A DNA stretch of 7,277 bases from Dehalococcoidales bacterium (GTDB lineage: Bacteria; Chloroflexota; Dehalococcoidia; Dehalococcoidales; RBG-16-60-22): contig JAOAEN010000063.1 of assembly GCA_026416775.1 (NCBI GenBank), positions 1 through 7,277 of the forward strand, given 5' to 3'. This document shows positions 6,208-7,277 of this stretch, in pieces (within the stretch, counting starts at the first letter, position 1; each line of letters starts with the position of its first letter). The position numbers were made by a program, and so were the translations under genes. Below the pieces are notes generated by a model. It had not been told where the DNA came from, did not search any database, and saw nothing but the letters and a program-made list of their open reading frames with translations.

Positions 6208-7277
6208 ATGAAGGATCAAAAAAAGGTTGTGATCGCAAGTGGCGAGAAGAAGGAATGTACCTCGCTGGCAAAATCGCTCACTGAGAGCGGCTACGAGGTC
6301 GTCACCGCCACAAGCGGGGATGAAGCGCTCCGTGCCATGCAGAAGGGCGCCGCGGTTGCCGTTCTGGATACCGCGCTTCCCGGCAAGGACGGGTTTGCCG
6401 TTCTTGAAGAGGCAAAGAAGAGCTGCCCTTCCGTGAAGTGCATCCTGACCACGGCAAGCCCCTCGGTGGAGATGATTTGCCGGGGTATCCGGGCGGGAGC
6501 CGCCTACTTCCTCGTCAAGCCCTACCAGCCGGATGAGGTGGATGCCGCCATCTACTATGCCCTCACCGGCAAGGACAAGGCGCTGGTCACCGCCCAGGAG
6601 AAGAAAGCCGCGGCGAAGAAGGCTGCGGGCGAGGAAATCCTCGGGCAGATTTCCGATAAGGAAATCGCCACCATGATGGCGGAAAGCCGCGTCTTCAACC
6701 CGACCAAGGAATTCGTGGAAAAGGCCGCCATCAGGAGCATGGCAGAATACAAGTCCCTGTATGCCTGGTCGGTCAAGGACCCGGAAGGTTTCTGGGGACA
6801 GCTTGCCGAGCAGCTCCACTGGTACAAGAAGTGGGAGAAGTTCCGCGAGTACGATTTCAAGGATAAGCCCGAAGTGCGCCATTTCATCGGCGGCAAGATC
6901 AACGTCAGCTACAACTGCCTTGACCGACATCTCACCACCTGGCGCAAGAACAAGGCGGCCCTCGTCTGGCAGGGTGAACCCGACAGCGAGGTGAAGACCT
7001 ACACTTACCAGCAGCTTTATTACGAGGTCTGCAAGTTTGCCAATGTCCTGAAGAAGCTGGGCGTGAAGAAGGGCGATACGGTCTCCATCTATCTCCCGAT
7101 GATCCCGGAGCTTGCCATCGCCATGCTTGCCTGCGCCCGCATCGGTGCCATTCACAGCGTGGTCTTCGGAGGCTTCAGCGCCGAGTCCCTCAGGGATCGA
7201 ATCAACGATTGCGGTTCGAAGATCCTCATCACGGCAGACGGCTACTATCGAAGCGGAAGGATCGTCCAGAGCAAGAT
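6208..7277 (+). CDS. acs: Receiver domain fused to acetyl-CoA synthetase, 3' truncated by window end
   Basis: The frame has 356 complete codons and no stop before the window ends. AAGGAG at 6193-6198, 9 bases before the ATG, supports the start. Residues 1-120 form a response-regulator receiver: phospho-acceptor D54 ([13 protein letters not shown]), T82 (ILTTA) and K104 (FLVKPY) are at the same numbers as in NtrC. The acidic pair of the first loop is replaced by S11 and G12, with E13 next. Residues about 121-155 are an Ala/Lys-rich linker. From about 157 the protein is a typical AMP-forming acetyl-CoA synthetase N-terminus: [52 protein letters not shown] and [12 protein letters not shown]348 and R351 align with the Arg pair near the CoA site of Salmonella Acs. 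The enzyme makes acetyl-CoA from acetate, ATP and CoA. Its adenylation motifs and acetylatable Lys lie beyond the window, so completeness is unseen. An internal ATG at 6673 could also give a receiver-free form. Confidence 0.9.
   Translation, partial: MKDQKKVVIASGEKKECTSLAKSLTESGYEVVTATSGDEALRAMQKGAAVAVLDTALPGKDGFAVLEEAKKSCPSVKCILTTASPSVEMICRGIRAGAAYFLVKPYQPDEVDAAIYYALTGKDKALVTAQEKKAAAKKAAGEEILGQISDKEIATMMAESRVFNPTKEFVEKAAIRSMAEYKSLYAWSVKDPEGFWGQLAEQLHWYKKWEKFREYDFKDKPEVRHFIGGKINVSYNCLDRHLTTWRKNKAALVWQGEPDSEVKTYTYQQLYYEVCKFANVLKKLGVKKGDTVSIYLPMIPELAIAMLACARIGAIHSVVFGGFSAESLRDRINDCGSKILITADGYYRSGRIVQSK
6658..6675 (+). promoter_or_regulatory. Possible internal translation start for receiver-free Acs
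   Basis: AAGGA at 6658-6662 lies 10 bases before in-frame ATG codons at 6673 and 6676 (residues 156 and 157). This is where the conventional acetyl-CoA synthetase would begin. The motif also encodes linker residues, so it could be coincidental. Confidence 0.25.

Noticed and set aside
6076..7155. Long minus-strand open frame (359 codons)
   Set aside because: It is antisense to the receiver-Acs gene, whose protein has clear family motifs along its whole length. The reverse frame has no recognisable domain and is a by-product of GC-rich codon bias.
1..7277. CRISPR arrays, tRNA or rRNA genes, insertion sequences, attachment sites
   Set aside because: I looked for regularly spaced repeats, cloverleaf-like segments and transposase motifs and saw none.

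Overview
The window reads as GC-rich bacterial DNA with strong AAGGAGG-type ribosome binding sites and tightly packed genes. It carries one-carbon and two-carbon energy genes next to two-component signalling genes. A cytoplasmic formate dehydrogenase with a Complex I-like iron-sulfur front end, a GltD-like flavoprotein beside it and an acetyl-CoA synthetase suggest an anaerobe such as an acetogen, a syntroph or a sediment Chloroflexota, Desulfobacterota or Actinomycetota member. The phylum cannot be fixed from this sequence alone.

Layout. 1-1071 (+) is the 3' part of a GltD/NfnB-like FAD and NAD(P)H oxidoreductase. 1096-3855 (+) is a complete 919-residue formate dehydrogenase catalytic subunit with [2Fe-2S], His-Cys [4Fe-4S], two ferredoxin-type [4Fe-4S] and molybdopterin domains, and cysteine in place of selenocysteine. 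A 116-base gap holding an imperfect hairpin leads to 3972-5180 (+), a four-helix membrane histidine kinase. 5196-5855 (-) is a NarL/FixJ-type response regulator that converges on the kinase with 15 bases between stop codons. 5856-6207 is an AT-richer intergenic region with probable divergent promoters, a perfect 12-bp palindrome, a strong intrinsic terminator, and a second terminator-like hairpin. 6208 to the window end (+) is an open reading frame that runs off the edge.

The most unusual item is that last frame. It begins with a complete response-regulator receiver domain of about 120 residues, continues through an Ala/Lys-rich linker, and goes in frame into a canonical acetyl-CoA synthetase N-terminus. 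A metabolic enzyme carries the input domain of a two-component system. The receiver keeps the phospho-acceptor Asp, the Thr and the Lys, but it has lost the acidic pair that normally binds Mg2+.

Taken together the genes look like a formate/acetate module: formate oxidation or CO2 reduction coupled to NAD(P)H, a membrane kinase probably co-transcribed with it, a DNA-binding regulator, and an acetate-activating enzyme that may be allosterically controlled through its receiver. The wiring between these parts is inference; only the gene order and the domains are seen.
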